Source: Ornithinimicrobium avium (GTDB lineage: Bacteria; Actinomycetota; Actinomycetes; Actinomycetales; Dermatophilaceae). Taken from it: a DNA stretch of 64,000 nucleotides. Every line of letters starts with the position of its first letter. Within the stretch, counting starts at the first letter, position 1. The position numbers and the translations under genes are program-made. The stretch is taken from NCBI RefSeq assembly GCF_003351765.1, contig NZ_CP031229.1, forward strand, positions 2,294,001 through 2,358,000, given 5' to 3'. Below, piece after piece: positions 7,324 to 16,323 of this stretch. The notes beneath the pieces are model-generated. The model was given only the letters and a program-made list of their open reading frames with translations, did not search any database and was not told the origin of the DNA.

Positions 7324-10300
7324 ATGTCCCGCCTGACGCTGTTCAGCGTGCGCAACCGTGCGCTCATCGCCCTCGCCACCCTGTTCAGCGTCCTCGCCGG
7401 GCTCTGGTCGGCCAACGCCCTGCCGCGCGAGCTCTTCCCCTCGCTGCAGTTCCCGGTGCTCGTCGTGGCCACCTCCGCGCAGGGCTCGAGCGCCACGGTC
7501 GTCGAGGAGCAGGTCACCAAGCCGGTGGAGATCGCCGCCCAGGGCCTCAACAACGTCGTCGAGGTCCAGTCGACCAGCACCGACGGGTTCTCCTCGGTCG
7601 TCATCGAGCTCGACTACGGCACGAACATGGGCGCGGCGCAGACCGACCTGCAGCGCGCGGTGCTCTCGCTGCCGAACCTGCCGGACAGCGCCGACCCGCA
7701 GATCTTCGCCGGCAACCTCGACGACTTCCCGATCATCCAGCTGGCCGCGGTCGGTGGCGAGGGCGTGGACGAGCAGGACCTCGTCGACCGCCTCGACCGG
7801 CTGGTCGTGCCGGACATCGAGGACCTCGACGGCGTGCGCGCGGTCACTCTCTCCGGCGTCGCCGACCGCGTCGTCACCGTCGACCTCGACGAGGACGAGG
7901 CGAAGGACCAGGGGGTCGCGGTCCCCACCGTGGCCCAGGTCCTCCAGGCCAACGGGGTCGTCATGCCCGGCGGCACGGTCCTCGACGGGACCACCGAGCT
8001 GCCGGTCCAGGTCGGCTCCCGCCTCGGCTCGGTCGAGGAGATCGCCGCCCTGCCGCTGCTCACCCCCCAGGTGATGGGTATGCAGCAGGCCGCCGCCCAG
8101 CAGCAGGCCGCCGCGGACCGGGCCCGGCAGGGCGCGGACGACGCGGCGAGCGCCGCGGCCGCCGACCCGACGGACCCCGAGCTGGCCGGGCAGGCCGCCG
8201 CCGCTGCCGCGGCGGCCGAGCAGGCCGCCGCGGGCGCGGCGCAGGCCGGCGAGGTCGAGGTCCCGACCCTCGGGGACGTCGCGACGGTGACCCTGGAGGA
8301 GCGCGAGCCCACGGCCTACACGAGGACCAACGGCGAGCCCAGCGTCGGTCTGGCCATCACCAAGACGCCCGACGGCAACGCGGTCGAGATCAGCCACGCG
8401 CTGGCCGACCTCGGCCCGGACATCAGCACCTCGCTGGAGGGCGGGGAGCTGGTCACGATCTACGACGGCGCGCCGTTCATCGAGAAGTCGATCGAGGACC
8501 TGGCCACCGAGGGCCTGCTGGGGCTGGGCTTCGCGATCCTCGTCGTCGCGGCCTTCCTGCTCTCGGTGCGGCTGACCTTCGTCACCGCGCTGTCCATCCC
8601 GCTGTCCCTGCTCATCGCGCTGGTCGGCCTGAAGGTGGCCGACTACAGCCTCAACATCCTCACCCTCGGCGCGCTGACGATCGCCATCGGCCGGGTCGTC
8701 GACGACTCGATCGTGGTCATCGAGAACATCAAGCGGCACGTCTCGCGCGGCGACGACCGGCGCACCGCCGTGGTCGGCGCCACCCGCGAGGTCGCCGGCG
8801 CCATCACCTCGGCGACGGTGGCGACCGTGGCCGTCTTCCTGCCGCTGGGCTTCGTCGGGGGACAGGTCGGGGAGCTGTTCCGGCCGTTCGCGATCACCGT
8901 GTCGCTGGCGATGCTGGCCTCCCTGCTGGTGGCGCTGACGATCGTCCCGGTGCTGGGCTACTGGTTCCTCGCCGGGCGGCGCGCCCGGGGGCGGCACGAG
9001 GAGGTGCCCGAGGTCGACCCCGGCATCGAGGACGCCGCCGCTGCCACCGACGCCGAGGCCGACGATCCCCTCGACGACCGGACGGACCGGCTGCAGCGCA
9101 CCTACCTGCCGGCGCTGCGTACCTCGCTGGCCCACCCCTGGATCACCGTGCTGCTCGCGCTCCTCCTGCTCGGCGGCACGGGGTATACCGCCACGCACCT
9201 GAAGACCGACTTCATCGGCTCCTCGGGGGAGAACACGCTGCAGGCCACCCTGACCATGCCCACCGGCACGACGCTGGAGGAGACCGACGCCCAAGCCCAC
9301 GAGGTGGAGGACTGGCTGGGCGCCCGCGAGGACGTCACGTCCTACCAGGTGACGGCGGGCTCCCCCGGCGGGATCGAGGCGGTCTTCCTGGGCAGCGGCG
9401 CCAACACCGCGTCCTTCGCGGTGACGCTCGAGGAGGGCGTCGACGGGGACGGCTTCGGCCAGCAGCTGCAGAAGGCCTTCGAGGGCGAGCTGCCGGCGGA
9501 CGCGAGCTTCTCGGTGCAGTCCGGCCAGCAGCTCGCGCAGACCAACCTCGAGGTGGTGGTGCAGGCCCAGGACGCCGACGACCTGCGCACCACCGCCGAC
9601 ACGGTCGCCACGGTCCTGAAGGACGCCGGCGCCACCGACGTGGTCAACAACCTCACCGACACCGTGCCGGCGCTGCACGTGGAGGTGGACCGGCAGGCGG
9701 CCGCGGACGCCGGGATCGCCGAGGCCCAGCTGGGGCAGGTCGTCCAGGCGGCGACCGGCGGGGCCACCGTGGGCCGGGTGGAGCTGGACGGAGCGAGGCG
9801 GGACGTCGTCGTCGAGCAGGGCTCGGCGCCGGACGTCGAGGCGCTGAAGTCGCTGCCCGTCGGCGCCTCGGCGACCGGCGACGTCGTGACGCTGGGCGAG
9901 GTGGCCGACCTCGCCACCGTCGAAGAATCGGTCAGCGTCACGCGCATCGACGGCCTGCGCGCCGCCACCGTGACCGGCCAGCCGGGCGGCGACAACCTCG
10001 GCGCTCTGACCGCGGACCTGCAGCAGCGGCTGGACGCCCTCGACGTGCCCCCCGGCGTGCAGGTCGACCTGGGCGGCGTCAGCGCCGACCAGCGGCAGGC
10101 CTTCTCCTCGCTCGGTCTGGCGCTGCTCGCGGCGATCGCGATCGTCTACCTGGTGATGGTGGCGACCTTCAACTCGCTGGTGCAGCCGCTGATCCTGCTC
10201 GTCTCGGTGCCGTTCGCCGCGACCGGGTCGATCGCGCTGCTGCTGATCACCGACATGCCGCTGGACGTGGCCTCGATGGTCGGTCTGCTGATGCTGATCG

Positions 10301-10668
10301 GCATCGTGGTGACCAACGCGATCGTGCTCATCGACCTGGTCAACCAGTACCGCGAGCGCGGCATGGACCGGCGCACCGCCCTGCTTGAGGGCGCCCGGCA
10401 CCGGCTCCGGCCGATCCTGATGACCGCCCTGGCCACCATCCTGGCGCTGACCCCGATGGCGCTGGCGATCACCGGCGGCGGGGCGTTCATCTCCCAGCCG
10501 CTGGCGGTCGTGGTCATCGGCGGCCTGGTCAGCTCGACGCTGCTGACGCTGATCCTGGTGCCGGTGCTCTACGAGCTGGTCGGCCGCGGCGCGACCTGGG
10601 TCGGCGGTCTGCGGGACGGGCGGCAGGAGCAGACCCCGCGCACGCCGCGGGCACGTCGCGCGGACTGA
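7324..10668 (+). CDS. RND (AcrB/HAE1-like) efflux permease
   Basis: A 1114-residue resistance-nodulation-division transporter with the duplicated layout of one helix, a large porter loop, then five or six helices, repeated twice. The second half contains the typical GIVVTNAIVLIDLVNQYRE helix, and the first contains GRVVDDSIVVIENIKRH with the paired Asp of the proton relay. It should be a proton-driven exporter of lipophilic substrates across the membrane. There is no adjacent membrane-fusion or outer-membrane partner, as expected in a monoderm. Residues about 250-312 form an Ala/Gln-rich insertion, probably helical, inside the first porter region. A charged linker lies near residue 560-590. 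It is divergent from the EF-G2 gene. Family is secure; substrate unknown. Confidence 0.92.
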   Translation: MSRLTLFSVRNRALIALATLFSVLAGLWSANALPRELFPSLQFPVLVVATSAQGSSATVVEEQVTKPVEIAAQGLNNVVEVQSTSTDGFSSVVIELDYGTNMGAAQTDLQRAVLSLPNLPDSADPQIFAGNLDDFPIIQLAAVGGEGVDEQDLVDRLDRLVVPDIEDLDGVRAVTLSGVADRVVTVDLDEDEAKDQGVAVPTVAQVLQANGVVMPGGTVLDGTTELPVQVGSRLGSVEEIAALPLLTPQVMGMQQAAAQQQAAADRARQGADDAASAAAADPTDPELAGQAAAAAAAAEQAAAGAAQAGEVEVPTLGDVATVTLEEREPTAYTRTNGEPSVGLAITKTPDGNAVEISHALADLGPDISTSLEGGELVTIYDGAPFIEKSIEDLATEGLLGLGFAILVVAAFLLSVRLTFVTALSIPLSLLIALVGLKVADYSLNILTLGALTIAIGRVVDDSIVVIENIKRHVSRGDDRRTAVVGATREVAGAITSATVATVAVFLPLGFVGGQVGELFRPFAITVSLAMLASLLVALTIVPVLGYWFLAGRRARGRHEEVPEVDPGIEDAAAATDAEADDPLDDRTDRLQRTYLPALRTSLAHPWITVLLALLLLGGTGYTATHLKTDFIGSSGENTLQATLTMPTGTTLEETDAQAHEVEDWLGAREDVTSYQVTAGSPGGIEAVFLGSGANTASFAVTLEEGVDGDGFGQQLQKAFEGELPADASFSVQSGQQLAQTNLEVVVQAQDADDLRTTADTVATVLKDAGATDVVNNLTDTVPALHVEVDRQAAADAGIAEAQLGQVVQAATGGATVGRVELDGARRDVVVEQGSAPDVEALKSLPVGASATGDVVTLGEVADLATVEESVSVTRIDGLRAATVTGQPGGDNLGALTADLQQRLDALDVPPGVQVDLGGVSADQRQAFSSLGLALLAAIAIVYLVMVATFNSLVQPLILLVSVPFAATGSIALLLITDMPLDVASMVGLLMLIGIVVTNAIVLIDLVNQYRERGMDRRTALLEGARHRLRPILMTALATILALTPMALAITGGGAFISQPLAVVVIGGLVSSTLLTLILVPVLYELVGRGATWVGGLRDGRQEQTPRTPRARRAD

Positions 10669-10705
10669 GCGCGCACGGCCTACCCGCGCCGGACGGAGGC
10701 CCGGA

Positions 10706-12334
10706 TCACGGGGCCCGGTCCGCGGGAGACCCACCCCGGTCGGAGGGCTCGGCGTGCGCGCCGTCCTGCGGCACGGAGGGGTCCGCGCCCGCGCCGAATC
10801 GCTCCTGACGGAAGCCGGTCAGCAGCGAGACGAGCATCACGAAGACGAGGACGAAGATCGGCAGGCCCATCACGGTGATGACCTGCTGCAGGGTGGTCAG
10901 CGCCTGGTCCCCGCCGAGGACGATCAGGGACGCCGCGACGGCACCCTCCGACACGCCCCAGAACACCCGCTGCCGCACCGGGCCGGCGTCCCCGTCGCCG
11001 GAGCAGAGCATGTCGACCACCAGCGAGGCCGAGTCCGAGGAGGTCGCGAAGAAGAGCGCGACGACCACGATCGCGATCCCGGAGATCAGCGTCGCCGCCG
11101 GGAAGTGGTCGAAGAAGGCGAACATCGCCAGCGGCACGCTCTCGGCGACCGCCGCGGACAGCGCGCCGCCGTCACCGCCGATGCCGTCGAGCTCCATGGC
11201 CGACCAGCCGAAGATCACGAACCAGACCAGGGTGAACACCGACGGGGCCACGAGCACGCCCCCGACGAACTCGCGCACGGTCCGGCCGCGGGAGATGCGG
11301 GCCAGGAAGATCCCCATGAATGGGGACCAGGTGACCGTCCAGGCCCAGTAGAAGACGGTCCAGCTGCCCTGCCAGCCCCAGCCCTCCTCCTTGCCGAACT
11401 GGGCCATGGCGTCGTTCCAGAACGACAGCCGCACGACGTCCTGCAGGTAGTAGCCCAGGCTCTCGATGACCTGGCGCAGCAGGAAGACGGTGTCGCCGAA
11501 GAAGAGGACGAAGAGCATCAGGCCGACGGCCATCAGGATGTTCAGGTTGGACAGCCGCCGCACGCCCTTGTCCAGGCCTGCCACGATCGAGGCGGTCGCG
11601 ACCGCGGTGAGCAGGGTGATGATGACGACGCGCAGCCACACCGCGTCAGCCGTCCCGGTCAGGGCGCTGAGGCCTGCGCTGATCTGGGAGGTGCCCAGCC
11701 CCAGCGAGACCGCCAGCCCGAACAGGGTGCCGAGCACGGCGAAGACGTCGATCGTCTTGCCGATCGGGCCGTGGATCCGCTCCTTGAGCAGCGGGTAGAA
11801 GGCGGAGGAGAACCGCAGCGGCAGCCCGCGGCGGTAGACGAAGTAGCCGAACGCCAGACCGGGCAGCGTGAAGATCGCCCAGGTGTGGATGCTCAGGTGG
11901 TAGAGCGAGATGCTCATCGCGCTGCGCGCGGCCTCGATGCTGTAGGGCTCGGTGCCGGCGAACGGCGGGTCGGAGAAGTGGGAGATCGGCTCCGCGACAC
12001 CCCAGAACATCAGGACGGTGCCGATGCCGCCTGCGAAGAGCATCGCGAACCACGACAGGTTGCCGTACTCCGGGCGGTCGTCGTCCTTGCCCAGCCGCAA
12101 CGACCCGTAGCGGCTGAAGGCCACCCAGACCAGGAAGATCACCCAGCTGGTGACGCCGAGGATGAAGAACCACCCCAGCTTGGCGACGATCCAGTCCCGA
12201 CCCGCTCCGAACACCTCCCCGATCGGTCCGGGGAAGACCAGGAGCAGCAGCAGGATGGCCACCATCAGGCCGGCCGACCAGAAGAAGATGTGTGCGTTGG
12301 TCCGCAGGCCGAGGCGCCGGGCGAGGTCGTCCAT
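10706..12334 (-). CDS. BCCT family betaine/choline/carnitine-type transporter
   Basis: A 542-residue transporter with about twelve helices. The family signature is clear: WTVTWSPFMGIFLARISRG near residue 330, followed by RTVREF. This family imports glycine betaine, choline or related quaternary amines by sodium or proton symport and often serves osmoprotection. The C-terminal tail is rich in Asp, Pro and Gly and could be the osmosensing region, but this is speculation. It is convergent with the RND gene, with a 37-nt gap, and is followed upstream by the G6PDH-like gene on the same strand at a distance of about 140 nt. No choline oxidation genes are nearby. Confidence 0.93.
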   Translation of the reverse strand: MDDLARRLGLRTNAHIFFWSAGLMVAILLLLLVFPGPIGEVFGAGRDWIVAKLGWFFILGVTSWVIFLVWVAFSRYGSLRLGKDDDRPEYGNLSWFAMLFAGGIGTVLMFWGVAEPISHFSDPPFAGTEPYSIEAARSAMSISLYHLSIHTWAIFTLPGLAFGYFVYRRGLPLRFSSAFYPLLKERIHGPIGKTIDVFAVLGTLFGLAVSLGLGTSQISAGLSALTGTADAVWLRVVIITLLTAVATASIVAGLDKGVRRLSNLNILMAVGLMLFVLFFGDTVFLLRQVIESLGYYLQDVVRLSFWNDAMAQFGKEEGWGWQGSWTVFYWAWTVTWSPFMGIFLARISRGRTVREFVGGVLVAPSVFTLVWFVIFGWSAMELDGIGGDGGALSAAVAESVPLAMFAFFDHFPAATLISGIAIVVVALFFATSSDSASLVVDMLCSGDGDAGPVRQRVFWGVSEGAVAASLIVLGGDQALTTLQQVITVMGLPIFVLVFVMLVSLLTGFRQERFGAGADPSVPQDGAHAEPSDRGGSPADRAP

Positions 12335-12475
12335 GATCTCTCCGTCCTGACGGGGCCGGGGTAGCGGTCAGGGGTCAGGTGTGGTGGCGCGCGGCCCTGT
12401 CATCGCCCTTACTTTTCCGCAGGTGAGCCTGCCCTGTCCACAGGAGGGCATGCGCAGGGCCGGCCCGGGACCCGC

Positions 12476-13858
12476 TCAGCGCTGCGGGACGGTGCCCCAG
12501 CCCTCCGGGCCGGAGCTGCCGGCCACGTACTCCTCCAGCGGGACCTCGTCGGCCTTCCAGGCGGCCAGGACCGGCTCGACCAGACGCCACATCTGCTCGG
12601 CCGTGTCGCCGCGGATCGAGAGCATCGGGTTGCGGTCGAGGATGCCGGCCAGCACCTCGCCGTAGGGCCGCATCCGGGGCTGGCCGAGGGTGGCGGTCAG
12701 CTCCTTCTGCTCCAGGTCCAGGGGGTCGCCCTCGGCGTTGATCGAGATGTCGAGGGTCACCGCGCCGGGCTTGAGCTCGAGCACCAGCCGGTCGGGCTGG
12801 CCGCTGTCGCGCAGGCCGTCGGGGATGTGGCTCGGCGCCTTGAAGGTGACGACGATCTCCTTGCGCTGGTCGCCCAGCGCCTTGCCGCTGCGCAGGACGA
12901 AGGGCACGCCCTTCCACCGCTGGTTGCGCACCTCCAGGACGACCTCGGAGAGGGTCTCGGTCTTGTTGGCGGGCTCCACGCCCTCCTCGGCGACGTAGTC
13001 CGGCACGTCCTTGCCGCCCACGTGCCCGGCCGTGTAGCGGGCCCGCCGCGTCGCCGTGGTCGGGTCCTCGCCCCACAGGCTGGTCGCGCGCAGCACCTGC
13101 GACTTCAGCGACTGCAGCTCGTCGGCGTCCATGCTGGCCGGCGACTCCATCGCGAACATCGAGAGCACCTGGAGCAGATGGGACTGGGTCATGTCGATGA
13201 GCGCCCCGGCCCGGTCGTAGTAGCCGGCCCGACCCTCCAGCGCCAGCGACTCGTCGTAGAAGATGTCGACCCGCTCGATGTGGTCGGCGCTCCACAACGG
13301 CTGGAAGATCCGGTTGGCGAAGCGCAGGCCGAGCAGGTTCAGGACGGTGTTGACGCCGAGGAAGTGGTCGATCCGGAAGATCTGGTTCTCCGGGACCACG
13401 CGCGTCGCCTGCCGGTTGAGCTCGACCGCGGTCCTGAGGTCGTGCCCGAACGGCTTCTCCATCGCCAGCATCGTGCCGTCGGGCAGCGGGATCTTCTCCA
13501 GCAGCGCGCAGACCTGCACGGTCACCTGAGGCGGCAGCGCGAAGTAGATGACCAGGTCGCCCTCGACCGAGGCGACCAGCTCGCGCAGCTGACCCTCGTC
13601 CAGGGCGTCGGTCCGGTCGTAGCGCGCCCTGCCGACCACCCGGTCGACCGACTCCTTCGGCGTCTGAGCCTCGGCGAAGGCGGCCCGGATCGTGCTGCCC
13701 CAGTCCTCCTGGGACATCTCGTCCCGGTCCGCGCCCACCACGACCACCTCCCGCTCCGGCTCCACGGCCAGCAGCGAGCCGAGGCCGGGGAGCAGCAGGC
13801 GACGGGTGAGGTCGCCGGAGGCACCGATGATGATCAGGGTGGTGGGAGCGTCTGCCAT
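12476..13858 (-). CDS. zwf: Glucose-6-phosphate dehydrogenase-like protein
   Basis: A 460-residue protein with the G6PDH fold: an N-terminal dinucleotide-binding motif GASGDLTRR and the substrate-site motif RIDHFLG. It should oxidise glucose-6-phosphate to 6-phosphogluconolactone with NADP or NAD. The His of RIDH and the catalytic His in the MTQSHLLQ segment are kept. The Lys that normally follows (RIDHYLGK) is Val here, which is unusual because that Lys contacts the substrate. This may be a divergent paralogue rather than the main Zwf. ATG starts exist at 13867 and 13858; the second is taken because a CAAGAT box lies 7 nt ahead of it. No opcA or pgl sits beside it, although a lactonase lies at 15276. 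Confidence 0.82.
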   Translation of the reverse strand: MADAPTTLIIIGASGDLTRRLLLPGLGSLLAVEPEREVVVVGADRDEMSQEDWGSTIRAAFAEAQTPKESVDRVVGRARYDRTDALDEGQLRELVASVEGDLVIYFALPPQVTVQVCALLEKIPLPDGTMLAMEKPFGHDLRTAVELNRQATRVVPENQIFRIDHFLGVNTVLNLLGLRFANRIFQPLWSADHIERVDIFYDESLALEGRAGYYDRAGALIDMTQSHLLQVLSMFAMESPASMDADELQSLKSQVLRATSLWGEDPTTATRRARYTAGHVGGKDVPDYVAEEGVEPANKTETLSEVVLEVRNQRWKGVPFVLRSGKALGDQRKEIVVTFKAPSHIPDGLRDSGQPDRLVLELKPGAVTLDISINAEGDPLDLEQKELTATLGQPRMRPYGEVLAGILDRNPMLSIRGDTAEQMWRLVEPVLAAWKADEVPLEEYVAGSSGPEGWGTVPQR

Positions 13859-13908
13859 GTGTTCCATCTTGGCAGGCCGACGGCCCGGTGGCAGGTCGTG
13901 CCCCTGCC

Positions 13909-14646
13909 TCAGACGACCGTCACGCCGAGCAGGGTGCCGATGCCGTACGTGATCGCCATCGCCAGCACGCCGCCGACCAGGTTGCGTCCCACGGCCGGCG
14001 TGCGCGGGGAGGCGCCCAGCGTCGCGCTGACGGCGCCGGTGGCGGCGAGCGCGAGGAGCACCGCGACCACCGTGACGGGGACCTGCCAGCCCGCCGGGGG
14101 CAGCAGGACCGCGGCCAGCGGCAGCAGCGCGCCGAGGGTGAAGGCCACCATCGAGGCCCATCCGGCGTGCCAGGGGTTGGTCAGGTCGTCGGGGTCGATG
14201 CCGAGCTCGGCCTCGGCGTGGGCCGCGAGGGCGTCGTGCTCGGTGAGCTGCCGGGCGACCTCGTGGGCGAGCTCGTCGCTGATCCCCTTGGCCCGGTAGA
14301 TCCCGGCGAGCTCCTCCAGCTCCTCCTCCGGCTTCTCCTCCAGCTCGCGACGCTCCTTCTCCAGCAGCGCCCGCTCGCCGTCGCGCTGGGTGCTCACCGA
14401 GACGTACTCGCCGACCGCCATCGACATCGCCCCGGCTGCCAGGGTGGCCAGGCCCGCGACGAGCACGGCGGTGCGGTCCGGCGTCGCGGCGACCACGCCG
14501 ATCACCACACCGGCGGTGGAGATGATGCCGTCGTTGGCGCCCAGGACGCCGGCGCGCAGCCAGTTCAGCCGTGAGGCCGAGGATCCCGCGGGCTCGACGT
14601 GGGGCGCCGCTGGCTCGGGCAGGGCCGGGCGGTGGCCATCGCTCAT
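13909..14646 (-). CDS. VIT1/CCC1 family iron/manganese transporter
   Basis: A 245-residue protein of the VIT1/CCC1 family, which exports or sequesters Fe(II) or Mn(II). The first helix region reads LRAGVLGANDGIISTAGVV, the family's most conserved stretch, and the second carries AMSMAVGEYVSVSTQRD. A Glu-rich cytoplasmic loop (about residues 95-150) separates helices 1-2 from helices 3-5; its acidic residues form the metal-binding domain in plant VIT1. The length matches bacterial members. It is read in the same direction as the G6PDH-like gene, 50 nt upstream of it. Which metal is moved cannot be told from the sequence. Confidence 0.92.
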   Translation of the reverse strand: MSDGHRPALPEPAAPHVEPAGSSASRLNWLRAGVLGANDGIISTAGVVIGVVAATPDRTAVLVAGLATLAAGAMSMAVGEYVSVSTQRDGERALLEKERRELEEKPEEELEELAGIYRAKGISDELAHEVARQLTEHDALAAHAEAELGIDPDDLTNPWHAGWASMVAFTLGALLPLAAVLLPPAGWQVPVTVVAVLLALAATGAVSATLGASPRTPAVGRNLVGGVLAMAITYGIGTLLGVTVV

Positions 14647-14740
14647 CCCCCTACTCTGCCCCGACCTCGGGCCGGTCGGCCAGCACGGACAGCCTTGCCT
14701 TCCCGTCGGCCCGGGATGCGGCCGCGGCGTCGCCAGCGCC

Positions 14741-14746
14741 TACGCT
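14741..14746 (+). promoter_or_regulatory. Putative -10 box of the DedA-like gene (leaderless)
   Basis: TACGCT is followed by 9 nt and then the ATG at 14756, without a Shine-Dalgarno sequence. Confidence 0.45.
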
Positions 14747-14755
14747 TGCCTGACG

Positions 14756-15271
14756 ATGCACGCGGTGCTGCCGGGCCAGGGCGGATTCTTCTGGGAGGAC
14801 CACGGCTTCGCCGTCGCCTTCGTCTTCCTGATGGCGATCGCGCTGCTGCGCGGCCAGGCCACCTACTGGATCGCCCGCACCGTGACCGAGCAGGCGCTGC
14901 GGCACACCTCCCCGAGCACCGGGTGGCGCGCCGGGGTGCACGCCTGGCTCTCCGGGGAGGGCGTGGCCCGCGGCCGGGACTCGATCCGGCGCTGGGGCCT
15001 GGTGACGGTGCCGCTGTGCTACCTCACCGTCGGTTTCCAGACCCTCGTCCTGGCAGCCGCCGGGATGATCGGCATCCCGTGGGGCCGCTTCACCCTGGTC
15101 CAGCTGCCGGGTGCCGCGGCGTGGGCGCTGATCTACAGCACGATCGGGTTCGCGCTGTGGGGCGCCGCGATCGCGGCCCTCGCCGGCGAGCCGCTGGCGA
15201 TCGCCGCGGTGGCGGCGGCGGTGATGGTGGTCCTGGCCACCGTCGCGGTCCGGATCCTCAAGCGGCGCTGA
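14756..15271 (+). CDS. DedA/VTT-like membrane protein
   Basis: A 171-residue membrane protein with an N-terminal helix, an amphipathic middle part, and two or three C-terminal helices. The segment with FQTLVLAAAGMIGIPWGRF, followed by a Pro/Ala-rich stretch and another helix, resembles the core of DedA (SNARE-associated/VTT) proteins, which work as phospholipid or undecaprenyl-phosphate flippases. It is shorter than the usual 200-220 residues and the glutamate-containing first motif is not obvious, so the assignment is tentative. It stands alone between two minus-strand genes. Confidence 0.6.
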   Translation: MHAVLPGQGGFFWEDHGFAVAFVFLMAIALLRGQATYWIARTVTEQALRHTSPSTGWRAGVHAWLSGEGVARGRDSIRRWGLVTVPLCYLTVGFQTLVLAAAGMIGIPWGRFTLVQLPGAAAWALIYSTIGFALWGAAIAALAGEPLAIAAVAAAVMVVLATVAVRILKRR

Positions 15272-15275
15272 GCGC

Positions 15276-16274
15276 TCAGCCGACCCAGGTGGGCGCAGGC
15301 CAGGCCAGGCTGTGCCCGGTCTCCTCGAGCATGCCCTCCTCGACGGCCCAGACGTCGACCGAGCCCTCGCGCTCGGCCGCGACGAGCAGCCGCTCACCCT
15401 CGAGGCCGGGCACCCAGCCGACGAACCGCGGCCAGTGTCCCGTCACCACCTGCTGGCGCAGCGTCAGCATCCCGCCGTCGTCGGCCGCGTAGACCGACAC
15501 CGTGTCCGTCCCGCGGGTGGAGACGTAGACGTGCGAGGCGTCGGGCGAGACCACGATCCCCGCCGTGGTCGTCTCCCCCGGCCCGGGCCCCTCGGGCACG
15601 GTCGTCACGTTCTGCACCGGCGTCCACGCGCCGCCCTCGCGCCGCACCGTGTGCACGGTCTGGTCCAGCTCGCCGACCACCCACAGCAGGTCGGTCCGGC
15701 CGGGCGCCAGCGCCAGGTGCCGCGGTCCGCAGCCGGGGGGCAGCACGACGTCCCCGGTATGGCGCAGCGCCCGCTCCCCGACCCTCACCTCGCGCAGCCG
15801 GTCGGCACCCAGGTCGCAGACCAGCAGGTCCTCCTCGTCGAGGAAGACGGCCTGGTGGGCGTGCGGCGCGTCCTGCCGGTCGCTCGGGCCCTCACCGGTG
15901 AACGCCAGCTCGTCGACCAGCTCCAGGCTCCCGTCCTGCCCCACCTCGACCAGGCCGACGCTGCCGCTGACGTAGTTCGCGGCGACCAGCCACCGGCCGT
16001 GGGGCGAGAGCGCGAGGTGGGCGGGCCCCCTGCCACCGCTGTCCGTGGTCGCACCCAGGCCCTGCCCGGGACGCACCCGGACGACCTGACCGTCCCCCTC
16101 GCTCACCGCATACAGGTCGTGCGTCCCGGGTGCGCGGACGAGCCAGGACGGGTCGGACGGGCCCTCGAGCGCCTCGACGTCGCCGAACCCCTGCCCGGTG
16201 AGCTCGACGCGGGCCAGCCCGGACCGGCCCGGCGGCTGCTCACGGGTGTATCCACCCAGGTAGAGGGTCGTCAT
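15276..16274 (-). CDS. Lactonase family beta-propeller protein (6-phosphogluconolactonase-like)
   Basis: A 332-residue protein of the seven-bladed beta-propeller lactonase family (YbhE/Pgl type). Repeated blade motifs are visible, such as GRGPAHLALSPHGRWLVAAN and GCGPRHLALAPG, along with the conserved HAHQAVF segment. E. coli YbhE hydrolyses 6-phosphogluconolactone, so this enzyme could complement the G6PDH-like protein 1.4 kb away, but the family also contains unrelated lactonases. There is no signal peptide, so it is cytoplasmic. It is convergent with the DedA-like gene with a gap of only 4 nt. It faces the malic enzyme gene across a 49-nt divergent gap. Confidence 0.85.
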   Translation of the reverse strand: MTTLYLGGYTREQPPGRSGLARVELTGQGFGDVEALEGPSDPSWLVRAPGTHDLYAVSEGDGQVVRVRPGQGLGATTDSGGRGPAHLALSPHGRWLVAANYVSGSVGLVEVGQDGSLELVDELAFTGEGPSDRQDAPHAHQAVFLDEEDLLVCDLGADRLREVRVGERALRHTGDVVLPPGCGPRHLALAPGRTDLLWVVGELDQTVHTVRREGGAWTPVQNVTTVPEGPGPGETTTAGIVVSPDASHVYVSTRGTDTVSVYAADDGGMLTLRQQVVTGHWPRFVGWVPGLEGERLLVAAEREGSVDVWAVEEGMLEETGHSLAWPAPTWVG

Positions 16275-16311
16275 CCGGCCATGGTGCCACCCTGGGCCGC
16301 GGCAGGGGCCC

Positions 16312-16317
16312 TAGAGT
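16312..16317 (+). promoter_or_regulatory. Putative -10 box of the malic enzyme gene (leaderless)
   Basis: TAGAGT is followed by TGGGCC and then the ATG at 16324. No ribosome binding site is visible. Confidence 0.5.
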
Positions 16318-16323
16318 TGGGCC

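Noticed and set aside
7249..10734. A 1161-codon open frame antisense to the RND transporter gene
   Set aside because: Its translation is a low-complexity mix of Arg, Gly, His, Asp and Val, as expected on the reverse of a GC-rich gene with strong third-position bias. The RND protein on the other strand is unmistakable.
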